A DNA stretch of 64,000 nucleotides from Deinococcus alpinitundrae (GTDB lineage: Bacteria > Deinococcota > Deinococci > Deinococcales > Deinococcaceae), in contig NZ_WXZL01000006.1 in NCBI RefSeq assembly GCF_009982895.1, forward strand, positions 1-64,000, read 5' to 3'. The notes beneath the pieces were generated by a model. It was not told the DNA's origin. It saw only the letters and a list, made by a program, of their open reading frames with translations, and ran no database searches. A program made the translations under genes and the position numbers. This document shows, piece by piece, positions 19,786-29,668 of the stretch. Position 1 is the first letter of the stretch; the number at the start of each line of letters is the position of its first letter.

Positions 19786-20409
19786 CGTGCCACGAATCCG
19801 GGATCGTCCAGAATGGCATTGTCGACGATAGACGATAACGGTCGCCCACTTTTCCAGCTGGGCTTCCTCAAAGTAAAGTCGCTGCCCGCCAATGTAACGG
19901 GCGTTGCTGGGTGCGCTCAGATCGGCGCTCCCAAACCCTGCGCCGCGCTTCCCGCAGAAAAGAGAGAAGTCTTAGTGGGGCCACAATTCGTGCCGTTCCA
20001 GAAACAGACCATCGAGCAGGAGAATGTCGCCTGGCCCGGCCTGCTCCAACTCGGCGTGTAAGGGGAGGTCCGTGGTCACATAGAAGGCGGCGCGGCGATA
20101 CCGACCGTCTCCAACTGGTCCCAGTGGGTCGAGAAAAGCGGTTCGCAGAGTGCCGTAATCGTAGGAGTCGCGGTCAAAGCCTTCGGCGGAGTGCCTGCCC
20201 AGGCGGGAGCGCTCGGCACGCGGGCGGTGAAAGCCGTCTACGCTGGCGCGGATCACCTGAGCGCCTGCGCTACTCAGCGTCTGTGCCAGCTCATCGGCAA
20301 AATGGGTCTTGCCCGCACCGTCCACGTTGTCCCGCAGCACGCCCTACCACGCCGGGTCAGCAGATCGGCGGCGACCTGCTACCTGCTTCAGCAGTGCCGA
20401 GCGGTTCAT
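19782..20409 (-). pseudogene. Uridine-kinase-like P-loop gene inactivated by tandem duplications
   Basis: Across several frames one can read a uridine kinase-type protein: [10 protein letters not shown], then VAADLLTRRG, then DGAGKTHFADELAQTL (Walker A), ASVDGFHRPRAERSRLGRHS, GFDRDSYDYGTLR, LLLDGLFLERHELWP, ARYIGGQRLYFEEAQLEKWA and finally VDNAILDDPGFVAR. Lesions: a 7-bp tandem duplication at 20374-20387 with a compensating shift soon after, a TAA after ELWPH (19972), loss of about 30 codons after it, and a second 7-bp tandem duplication at 19824-19837. The ATG at 20409 overlaps the stop of the upstream TPR gene (ATGA), so it was once translationally coupled to it. Confidence 0.85.
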
Positions 20410-21371
20410 TCGTCCGCCGCCAGCGCGAAGGCCGTCTGCATGCCCGCCCGCGCCGTCTCCCGCGCCACCTCCGGGGCAAAGTTGAGCGCCAGCACCGCCT
20501 GATAGCTGCGCCGCGCCAGGTCACGCTCGCCCTGGGCGTCTCTGACCTGCCCCAGTCGCGCTAGCACCAGCCCCGGCAGGCTGCGCGGCAAGTCGCTCAG
20601 GCCGTGCGCCGCCTTCTCCAGCAAGCTGCGGGCGCTGGCGAGGTCGCCGGTCGCCAGATAAATCCCGCCCGCGTGGTAATCCAGTTCGGCCAGTGGGGTT
20701 ACGGCGTCGCCGGTCTCGCGGCCCAGCGCGGCGATCAGGGCGTCTAGATCGTCGTCCTCGCGCAGTTGCCCGGCCCGGTCTGCCAGGGCCCGCAGGCGCG
20801 ACGCCTCGCCGGGCTGGAAGTGTGGCAGCTGGGGAAGCACGGCGTCGGGGAGCCGGTCCAGCAGTTCCGGCAGATCGTCGAGCGCGGCCAGCACGATACC
20901 GCCTTGCCCGCTCAAGCGCTCTGCCAGTTCATCCAGCCGCCGCGCCTGATGGCGGGTGCCGGGGCCTTCGCCGAGCGCTTCAGCAAGCGTGGCGTGGTAG
21001 CGCCGGGCCACGTCCAGCGTTTCCGGGGCCGTGACTTTGCCGAGCGTCATCGGCCCGGTCAGGAGGTCAGCCAGTTCGCCCTCGGCCTCGGCGGCGGCGC
21101 GCAGCCTGACTTTGCCCTGGGGATATTGCGGCATGAATTCCAGCAGTTGCTGATACTCGGCCTCGGCGAAGGCCCAGTCGGGGGCCACGTTATGGACCGT
21201 CAGGCGGGCTGCGCTGAAGCTGTCGCGTGCCGGGTGGTCGGGGTCGGGGCCGCTGGCCCACCAGACCTGCGCCGCGCCCATTTCACGTATCACCTCGACC
21301 AGCGTGGCGGCGTTGTACTGGGGCGAGAGCCGGAGCAGATCACCGAGGTCAGGGAGAAGGGTGAGGAACAT
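20406..21371 (-). CDS. Tetratricopeptide-like hypothetical protein
   Basis: A 321-residue helical protein. The C-terminal half (about 215-310) has TPR-like units such as [25 protein letters not shown] and [27 protein letters not shown]. The N-terminal part ([20 protein letters not shown]) is not recognised. TACAAT lies eight bases before ATG 21371 on the minus strand. Its stop overlaps the start of the kinase pseudogene by four bases, so its former operon partner is dead. Confidence 0.8.
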   Translation of the reverse strand: MFLTLLPDLGDLLRLSPQYNAATLVEVIREMGAAQVWWASGPDPDHPARDSFSAARLTVHNVAPDWAFAEAEYQQLLEFMPQYPQGKVRLRAAAEAEGELADLLTGPMTLGKVTAPETLDVARRYHATLAEALGEGPGTRHQARRLDELAERLSGQGGIVLAALDDLPELLDRLPDAVLPQLPHFQPGEASRLRALADRAGQLREDDDLDALIAALGRETGDAVTPLAELDYHAGGIYLATGDLASARSLLEKAAHGLSDLPRSLPGLVLARLGQVRDAQGERDLARRSYQAVLALNFAPEVARETARAGMQTAFALAADE

Positions 21372-21439
21372 TTGGGGTGATTGTAGCGGAGGTTGAAGAT
21401 CGTAAACTAATTTCGGGCCTTAGACGAATAAGGAGAGGG

Positions 21440-21499
21440 ATGAGCGAGTCCTATTTTATTAGATACAAGAAATTGTCAAGATACAATAACCTTGCGTAG
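21440..21499 (+). CDS. Possible 19-codon ORF in the AT-rich island
   Basis: MSESYFIRYKKLSRYNNLA follows AAGGAGAGGG, a good ribosome site. It may be a leader peptide for the gene at 21515 or the debris of a larger gene. No homologue recognised. Confidence 0.25.
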   Translation: MSESYFIRYKKLSRYNNLA

Positions 21500-21514
21500 A
21501 TTAGATCGCTCATT

Positions 21515-21892
21515 ATGGAAGACTGGATGTTGGAATCCAACGGAGTGATATCCTATACAGATTTTCTACATGGTTTCGAAAAATGTGATGCGTATTATCA
21601 GAGGTACATTTCAGAAGAACATGATCTTGAAAATTTTTTAGATATTGTTCAGCTACGATATGGACATCAAGAAAGTATTAGCTTCCCAGCTCTGACCCAA
21701 GAATTGCACTATTCATTATTTCTGACATTTAATTCAGATGGGTCGGTATATGTTAGTTTCACTTATCTCGACGTGCTTTTCTCAGAGGAGTACAAATTGG
21801 CCGACCTCAATCTGGTGCTGAGCTGTCTCTTCAAATTCTTTCGCAAACATCACTGCGACATTCAGGCCTGTAAAATTTACTGGGGAGATTGA
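21515..21892 (+). CDS. AT-rich hypothetical protein, probably horizontally acquired
   Basis: A 125-residue acidic protein (MEDWMLESNGVISYTDFLHG at the start, ending CKIYWGD) with codons such as TTA, ATA and AGA that its GC-rich neighbours avoid. Size, acidity and isolation recall orphan immunity proteins of contact-dependent or polymorphic toxins, but no family motif is visible and no toxin gene is adjacent. No clear ribosome site precedes the ATG. The function call is not made. Confidence 0.6.
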   Translation: MEDWMLESNGVISYTDFLHGFEKCDAYYQRYISEEHDLENFLDIVQLRYGHQESISFPALTQELHYSLFLTFNSDGSVYVSFTYLDVLFSEEYKLADLNLVLSCLFKFFRKHHCDIQACKIYWGD

Positions 21893-21925
21893 ACAGACCG
21901 AATGGCGAGTGAAAGCATCTCTTCC

Positions 21926-24151
<2,226 letters not shown>

Positions 24152-24245
24152 GCCATGCACGCCCCCCAGCATAGCGAATCACTCTGTCCGGCGTCTGTCA
24201 CCTGTGGCGCTCCCCCCGACGGCTGCCGAGACAAGCGGCCCCACC

Positions 24246-24279
24246 AAAAACGCTCCCCACCAGGAAACGGCGGGGAGCG
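24246..24279 (-). terminator. Intrinsic terminator, minus strand, behind the 32-aa gene
   Basis: CGCTCCCC (24251-24258) pairs with GGGGAGCG (24272-24279); five T follow on the minus strand (24246-24250). Confidence 0.8.
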
Positions 24280-24316
24280 GAGCATGAAGAGGGTGGAGGT
24301 AAAAGAGAGAAGCGGT

Positions 24317-24415
24317 TCAGCGCCTGACGCGCACGGGTACAGGCACCGGCTGCGGTTGCCCGCCGGGGTTCCGGAGCGTTTCGCGCAACCACTCGATGAA
24401 TTCCTTGAGACCCAT
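24317..24415 (-). CDS. Small leaderless gene, 32-residue basic peptide
   Basis: A 33-codon frame beginning MGLKEFIEWLRETLRNPGGQ with an amphipathic helix, then a Pro/Val/Arg tail ending VRVRR. It is bracketed by signals on the same strand: TAAACT six bases before the ATG (24422-24427) and a clean intrinsic terminator 38 bases after the stop. That promoter-gene-terminator unit in an otherwise empty 390-base gap is the main reason to accept it. Function unknown; the helix could lie on a membrane. Confidence 0.6.
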   Translation of the reverse strand: MGLKEFIEWLRETLRNPGGQPQPVPVPVRVRR

Positions 24416-24542
24416 ACCAGCAGTTTAAGTGTCGCCAGATGAAACGGGTACGCCGAAGCTTACCGTCGCTTTACGCTCACCGCAGCGGACTGTCGGCTGG
24501 CTGACCGAGTGGGACATCTGCCTGTCCTGGGCTGCGCTGAAT

Positions 24543-25304
24543 TCAGCGCCGGTTGCCGCCGAACATGCCGATCAGGTCTTCCAGCGGGTTGCTGCTGCCC
24601 GGCTGGTTGGGCTGCTGGTTGATCGGTTCCAGCCCGACGCCACCCGAGGAGAAATTGGATTGCTGGCTCTGTCCGCCGCCGAAGATGCTGCCGAGCATGC
24701 CGCCGAGGTCGCCCAGGCCGCCGGAATTTTGCTGAGGCTGCTGATACTGGGGTTGTTGATATTGGGGTTGCTGCGATTGGCCGCCACCCAGCATGCCGCC
24801 GAGGATGTTGCCCAGCCCGCCCGCTGCGCCGCCGCCGAGCACGCTGCCCAGAATGCTACCCAGACCACCCAGGTTGCCCCCCAGTCCCCCGCTCATACCG
24901 CCGCCCGGGTTGCGGTTGCGGCTGAGGTAGCCCATGACCAGTGGGGCCACCATCGCGATGATCTGGATGGCGAGCTGCGGGCTGATTCCGGCGCGCTGAC
25001 TCACCGCGTTGACCGCCGAGTTCTGGTTGCCGCCGAAGACGTGACCCATGATGGCCTGGCCGTCTTGCAGATTGGGCAGCTGACCCTGCTGCACCTGGTC
25101 GATGGCGCTGCCGTCGTGCTGATCGAGTGCTTGTGAGAGCGAGGCCGCCTGCTGCGGGTCCTGGGCGTTGTGACCCATCTGGCTGATGAGCAGCGGCACG
25201 GCAGCTTCCAGCGCCGAGGTCATCTGGTCGGGGGCCACGCCGAGTTGCTGGCCGAGCTGGGCGGTCTGGTTCTGGCCAAGGCCAATCATATTCAGGATGT
25301 CCAT
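24543..25304 (-). CDS. DUF937 domain protein
   Basis: The 253-residue product has the DUF937 core in the N-terminal half: MDILNMIGLGQNQTAQLGQQ, MTSALEAAVPLLISQMGHNA, GQAIMGHVFGGNQ and AIQIIAMVAPLVMGYL. The rest is a Gly/Gln/Asn-rich low-complexity tail with a QYQQP repeat, probably disordered. The family's role is unknown. Confidence 0.85.
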   Translation of the reverse strand: MDILNMIGLGQNQTAQLGQQLGVAPDQMTSALEAAVPLLISQMGHNAQDPQQAASLSQALDQHDGSAIDQVQQGQLPNLQDGQAIMGHVFGGNQNSAVNAVSQRAGISPQLAIQIIAMVAPLVMGYLSRNRNPGGGMSGGLGGNLGGLGSILGSVLGGGAAGGLGNILGGMLGGGQSQQPQYQQPQYQQPQQNSGGLGDLGGMLGSIFGGGQSQQSNFSSGGVGLEPINQQPNQPGSSNPLEDLIGMFGGNRR

Positions 25305-25387
25305 TCGGTCAGTAGAGAACGGCCACCAAGCAGGGCGGTTCTGGAGAAGCTAAAGGCAGGCTTGGGAAACTGCCCCCGCCGCGCTGC

Positions 25388-26584
25388 TCAGCGTTGGGGT
25401 CCGGCCCGCCACCACAGCAGCACAATGCTCAGTCCGAAGGCCGCGCCCAGGGCGCTCACGCCTGCCCAGCCGAACTTCACGTAGGCCACGCTCGACAGGG
25501 CCGACCCCAGCACCCCGCCCGCGAAATAGCTGGTCAGGTACACCGTGGTCACGCGGCTGCGGGCGTCGGGATGCAGCTTGTAGATCTCGGACTGATTGGT
25601 GATGTGCAGGCCCTGCACGCCCAGGTCCATCAGCAGCGCACCCGCGATCAGCGGCCACAGCGCCGTGCCGCCCCACCAGATCAGCCCGAACGACAGCGTA
25701 ATGAGCGCGGCCATGATGCCGGTGGTGCGCTGGCCCTTTCCGGCGTCGGCCTGGCGGCCCGCCCACGATGCGGCCAGCGCGCCGAGTGCGCCCACCAGCC
25801 CGAAGAGGCCCGCCACCGCTTCCTGATAGAAGTACGGCGGCCTGGCCAGCAGGAAGGCCAGACTGGTCCAGAACACGCTGAAGGCGGCGAAGGCCAGCAG
25901 GCCGTAGAGCGAGCGGCGGCGCAGCACCGGCTCTTCTCGCAGCAGCCGCGCCACCGAGGCCAGTAGCGCCCCGTAGGCCAGCTTGGGCGGCGCGGGCAGG
26001 CGCGGAAGCTGCCGCCAGAGCGCCAGCAGCAGCAGCACCAGTGCGCCCGCCGCCACCACGAACACCATGCGCCAGCCCAGCCACGCCGAGAGCAGCCCCG
26101 ACACCGTGCGCGCCAGCAAGATGCCCAGCAGCAGCCCGCTCATGACCGTGCCGACCACCTGCCCCCGGCGCTCGGGTTCGGCCAGACTCGCCGCGAACGG
26201 CACCAGCACCTGCGCGGCCACCGAGGTCAGGCCCAGCAGCACCGAAGCCAGCGAAAACAACCAGAAGACCGGCGCGGCAGCCACCCCCAGCAGCGCCAAC
26301 ACGCTTAGGGCAGTGAGGCCCAGGGTCAGCTTGCGGCGGTCCACGGCGTCGCCCAGCGGCACGATCAGGGCCAGCCCCGCCGCGTAGCCGAGCTGTGTCC
26401 AGGTGACCAGCCGCGCCGCCGTGCCCACGCTGACCCCGAAGGCCGAGGCGATCTTGGGCAAGAGAGGTTGGGCGTAGTAGAGATTGGCCACGATCAACCC
26501 CACCGAGACGGCGAACAGGGCAATCGCGGCCCCCGTCAACCGGGTCACGGCGGGTGCGGCGGAAGAAGCAACGGGCACAGACAT
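25388..26584 (-). CDS. MFS transporter (drug-efflux type)
   Basis: A 398-residue, 12-helix major facilitator protein. The loop 2-3 motif appears as YAAGLALIVPLGDAVDRRKL and its counterpart in the second half as LAASWAGRQADAGKGQR. It resembles the YnfM/arabinose-efflux group (AraJ-like) that exports small molecules; substrate unknown. ATG 26584 follows TAAGCT by seven bases on the minus strand. Confidence 0.87.
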   Translation of the reverse strand: MSVPVASSAAPAVTRLTGAAIALFAVSVGLIVANLYYAQPLLPKIASAFGVSVGTAARLVTWTQLGYAAGLALIVPLGDAVDRRKLTLGLTALSVLALLGVAAAPVFWLFSLASVLLGLTSVAAQVLVPFAASLAEPERRGQVVGTVMSGLLLGILLARTVSGLLSAWLGWRMVFVVAAGALVLLLLALWRQLPRLPAPPKLAYGALLASVARLLREEPVLRRRSLYGLLAFAAFSVFWTSLAFLLARPPYFYQEAVAGLFGLVGALGALAASWAGRQADAGKGQRTTGIMAALITLSFGLIWWGGTALWPLIAGALLMDLGVQGLHITNQSEIYKLHPDARSRVTTVYLTSYFAGGVLGSALSSVAYVKFGWAGVSALGAAFGLSIVLLWWRAGPQR

Positions 26585-26637
26585 ACTGCCGAGCTTAGCG
26601 CTACTTAGCCGTCAAAGTACCTTGTGGCGTAGATGGG

Positions 26638-27213
26638 TTAGCGCCGCAGCTTCTTGCGCTCGGCCACCGCCAGTTCGTCGACGCGCTCGTTCTCGGCGTG
26701 CCCGGTGTGTCCGCGCACCCACACGAAGGTCAAAGCATGAAGGCGCGCCTGGACGATCAACTCCTCCCATAAATCCTGGTTCTTGACCGCGTCGCCGCCC
26801 GCCGTTTTCCAGCCGTTACGCTGCCACTTGAGAATCCAGGCGTCGGTGAAGGCCTTGCGCAGGTACTGGCTGTCGGTCACCACCCGCACCTGGCAGGGCC
26901 GCTTGAGTGCCCTCAATCCTTCGAGCAGTCCGGTCAGTTCCATGCGGTTGTTGGTGGTGGCCTCGGCGTGGCCCGAGAGTTCGGTGGCGTGCTCGCCGTA
27001 TTTGAGGATGGTGGCCCAGCCGCCGTGCCCGGCCTGGGTGTCGCAGGCGCCGTCGCTGTAGAGCGTCACGGCGTTGGCCGCCACCGGCACTTCGGGCTGG
27101 ATACAGGCCTGAATCGGCAACTGGTCGCGAGCGGCGCTCTGGGCTTTTTGCGCGGCACTCCGGGGAGCGGCGGACTTGAAACTCGGTCGTGGGGAAGCGG
27201 ACTTGCGGGTCAT
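26638..27213 (-). CDS. rnhA: Ribonuclease HI
   Basis: Degrades the RNA strand of RNA-DNA hybrids. Catalytic residues D54 (LYSDGACD), E92 (NNRMELTGLL), D114 (VVTDSQYL) and D179 (NERVDELA) are all present, as is the RGHTGHAENERVD loop. At 191 residues it is about 40 longer than E. coli RNase HI because of an N-terminal Ala/Ser/Pro/Lys-rich extension (1-46), which is not the known dsRHbd of eukaryotic forms and may be a flexible nucleic-acid-binding tail. TACACT lies 10 bases before the ATG. Confidence 0.95.
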   Translation of the reverse strand: MTRKSASPRPSFKSAAPRSAAQKAQSAARDQLPIQACIQPEVPVAANAVTLYSDGACDTQAGHGGWATILKYGEHATELSGHAEATTNNRMELTGLLEGLRALKRPCQVRVVTDSQYLRKAFTDAWILKWQRNGWKTAGGDAVKNQDLWEELIVQARLHALTFVWVRGHTGHAENERVDELAVAERKKLRR

Positions 27214-27306
27214 TGGGGGTCAAAGTGTAGCAGAGGTCGCTCAATATGCCGGACTGGATGTTGGACCGCCGGGTGTGTGCCGCCGCTGCCCGTCATACTG
27301 GGCAGC

Positions 27307-28527
27307 ATGAAAGCCAGAGCGAAAGAACTGTTCACCCTGCTCAGGGACGCGGCCAAGGCCTTCAACGAGGACAACGCGCCGCGCCTGGCCGCCGCCATCG
27401 CCTACTACGCCATCTCGTCCATCGGCCCGATTCTGTTTTTGATCATTACCGTGGCGGGCATTCTCTTTCAGGGCCAGAACACCCAGGACGTGACCAACAA
27501 GATCATCGACGTGGTGCAAAACGTGCTGGGCAGCGGCAGCAGCCCCGAGTTTTCCAGCAACACCACCGAGTTCGTCGGCAAGTTGGTCGAGTCACTCAGT
27601 AAGCAGTTTGCCAACGCCGGAACCAACACCCTGGCGATCTTCACCGGTCTGGCGACCTTGTTTCTTACCTCCACCGGCCTCTTCCTTCAACTTCAGGGCG
27701 CGCTCAATGCCCTGTGGGACGTCAAACCCAAGCCGGGCCTGCTCTCCATGATCCGCACCCGCGTCATCGGTTTCCTGATGGTGATCGTGTTCGGGGCGCT
27801 GGTGGTGGCGTACGTGGCGGGCAATGCTTACCTCAGCAGCCTGACCAAGCAGCTCGGCGACACCGTGGGACAGGGAGCCAATTTTGTCCGGCTGGGCAGC
27901 GCGCTGCTGGCGATGCTGTTTTTCACGCCGGTCTTCGCCGCCACCTACAAATGGCTGCCTGCCGTGGATCTCAAGTGGCGGCAGGTGTGGGTGGGCGGGG
28001 CCAGCACCTCGGTGCTGTTCGTGCTGGCGCAGGCGGCCATCGGCGTCTACTTTGCCCGTGCCACCCCCGGCAGCGTCTACGGCGCGGCCAGCACCCTCTT
28101 TATCGTGCTGCTGTGGATTTATTTTTCGAGCATGGTGGTGTTTTTCGGCGCGGAAGTCACCTGGGTCTACAGCCAGCGGCCCGGCGAAAAGGAAGTGCTG
28201 GCCGGGACAGAAGGCCAGGGCAGCCGGGCCAAGGCCGGAGCGCTGGGCCTGCACCCGCCCCGCCCCACCCATCCGCCGCACCACCCGCCCCGCCCCGCTC
28301 CGCCGATGCGCCCGCCTGCGGTGCGCCGCTCACTGCTCAGCGCCGGGCTGGCGGTGCTCGCGCTGCCCTCGGTGCTGGTGCTGGGGCTGTTACGCGTCGT
28401 GGGATTGGTGCGCGGCCAGCAGCCGGTCAGGGTGCTCTCGACCCGCCAGAAGGCCCGAGCGCAGCAGGTTTGGAACCGCCACGACCTCAATCCGCCGGAC
28501 GATACCCAGACCGCGCCGCGCCGCTGA
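27307..28527 (+). CDS. YihY/BrkB-family membrane protein
   Basis: Inner-membrane protein of the UPF0761/YihY family, once mis-called ribonuclease BN. 406 residues with about six membrane segments. Family motifs include FNEDNAPRLAAAIAYYAISSIGPILFLI, LWDVKPKPG, YKWLPAVDLKWRQVWVGG, YGAASTLFIVLLWIYFSSMVVFFGAEVTW. About 110 extra residues follow, with a His/Pro-rich block and one more hydrophobic segment. The frame is open far upstream across rnhA, but ATG 27307, seven bases after CATACT, gives the family N terminus. Confidence 0.9.
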   Translation: MKARAKELFTLLRDAAKAFNEDNAPRLAAAIAYYAISSIGPILFLIITVAGILFQGQNTQDVTNKIIDVVQNVLGSGSSPEFSSNTTEFVGKLVESLSKQFANAGTNTLAIFTGLATLFLTSTGLFLQLQGALNALWDVKPKPGLLSMIRTRVIGFLMVIVFGALVVAYVAGNAYLSSLTKQLGDTVGQGANFVRLGSALLAMLFFTPVFAATYKWLPAVDLKWRQVWVGGASTSVLFVLAQAAIGVYFARATPGSVYGAASTLFIVLLWIYFSSMVVFFGAEVTWVYSQRPGEKEVLAGTEGQGSRAKAGALGLHPPRPTHPPHHPPRPAPPMRPPAVRRSLLSAGLAVLALPSVLVLGLLRVVGLVRGQQPVRVLSTRQKARAQQVWNRHDLNPPDDTQTAPRR

Positions 28528-28607
28528 GGCCCGGCCTGGGTGTTCGCCGGTATTCAGCAAGCCTTCATCTGCCGCGCCTTCACGGGTTCGGCAGTTTACT
28601 TTGGAGC

Positions 28608-29225
28608 ATGACCCGGACTCCCTCGCTGTTTACCCGCTGGCTGCGTCTGCTAGGCCTGGCCGCGCCCGCACCCTCGCCCGTTTACCGGGGCGCGCTGCTG
28701 GGGCTGGTCGGCGGCGTCGCCGGGACGCTGGCGATGGGGCAGTACTGGACTAGGGTCGCGCCCAGGGTGCAGCCGCCCAGCCCACAGGAAGGCGGAGACG
28801 AGGCCCAGAGCGGGCCGCAGCCGGACCAACACGTCATCTCGCCGCTGGGCCAGCAGCATCAGAACGGCGAGAGTTCGACGGCGGCGTTGGGAAGGTTCGC
28901 CTACGAACTCATCGCCCACAAAACGCCCAGCCAGGACACCCGCGCCGTGCTCAGCGAGGCGGTGCACTGGGCCATGGGCGCGGGCAGCGGCGCACTTTAC
29001 GGGGCGCTGAGTGCGCGCAGCGGCGAGGGACCGCTCAGCGGCGGCATCTTCGGCGCGGCGCTGTGGCTGAGCGTGGACGAGACGCTGGTGCCGCTGCTGG
29101 GCCTTCAGGACGGCCCGGCCAGCAGCGCGTGGCACGGCCACCTCAACCGGCTCGGCGCGCACGTCAGCTACGGCGCGGCGCTGGGCTTGAGCGTCTGGGC
29201 GCTCGGCAAGCTGCTGCCCGACTGA
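28608..29225 (+). CDS. DUF1440/YagU-like membrane-associated hypothetical protein
   Basis: 205 residues with Gly/Ala-rich hydrophobic segments: GALLGLVGGVAGTLAMGQYW near the N terminus, then a soluble loop, AVHWAMGAGSGALYGALSA, GGIFGAALWLSVDETLVPLLGL and a last segment. The pattern (GALYG, DETLVP) resembles DUF1440 proteins; the assignment is tentative. TACTTT lies five bases before ATG 28608. Confidence 0.7.
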   Translation: MTRTPSLFTRWLRLLGLAAPAPSPVYRGALLGLVGGVAGTLAMGQYWTRVAPRVQPPSPQEGGDEAQSGPQPDQHVISPLGQQHQNGESSTAALGRFAYELIAHKTPSQDTRAVLSEAVHWAMGAGSGALYGALSARSGEGPLSGGIFGAALWLSVDETLVPLLGLQDGPASSAWHGHLNRLGAHVSYGAALGLSVWALGKLLPD

Positions 29226-29259
29226 AGACTCCCAGACCGAGACCCTCTAGACTGCGCAC

Positions 29260-29283
29260 ATGATCTCGGACGCTGCGCTGTGA
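29260..29283 (+). CDS. Leaderless 7-codon minigene MISDAAL
   Basis: TAGACT (29248-29253), six bases, then ATG ATC TCG GAC GCT GCG CTG TGA. The stop overlaps the GTG start of the next gene as GTGA. The promoter-to-ATG distance is the same as at the many apparently leaderless genes in this window, so a leaderless ribosome would translate this minigene and be delivered to the downstream start. Confidence 0.45.
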   Translation: MISDAAL

Positions 29284-29498
29284 TTCGCCTGCTGCTGGCG
29301 GTGCTGGGGGTGGCCCTGGCCGCGCTGCTGGGCTTGTGTGCGTTGTGGCTGCTCGGCGAATTCGTCAGCGGGATCGGCCAGGTTCTGGTGGCCGCCGCCG
29401 CCCTCATGATTGGTGTGCTGCGGTTCATGCTGGTGGCCGGGGTACTGGGCGGCCTGACTTATGTGCTCGCGAGTGCCTGGGCGCGTCCAGGCCGCTGA
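29280..29498 (+). CDS. Small integral membrane protein (72 aa)
   Basis: 72 residues with two membrane segments (LLLAVLGVALAALLGLCALW and VLVAAAALMIGVLRFMLVAG). Start GTG 29280 overlaps the stop of the 7-codon minigene by four bases and has no ribosome site of its own, so its translation probably depends on termination-reinitiation. No family recognised. Confidence 0.6.
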   Translation: MIRLLLAVLGVALAALLGLCALWLLGEFVSGIGQVLVAAAALMIGVLRFMLVAGVLGGLTYVLASAWARPGR

Positions 29499-29668
29499 AA
29501 CGCTAGGTGCTGGAGTGGGCTCGGCATTTAGATGAACTGGAGATGATAAAGCACCCAAATAGAAATGAAGTTTTCTTAAGGCGTTCTGTTGAGATTCCAT
29601 CAATTGCACTATTTTTCTGAATGTAAGGTTGGTAAGGATTGTTAAACTCAAGGCCAGAGGTGACGTAA

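Noticed and set aside
19813..20061. 82-codon plus-strand frame
   Set aside because: Antisense of the kinase pseudogene, whose family motifs are on the minus strand.
26968..27306. 113-residue extension of the YihY-type gene
   Set aside because: Runs antisense through rnhA; ATG 27307 matches the family start and has a promoter box.
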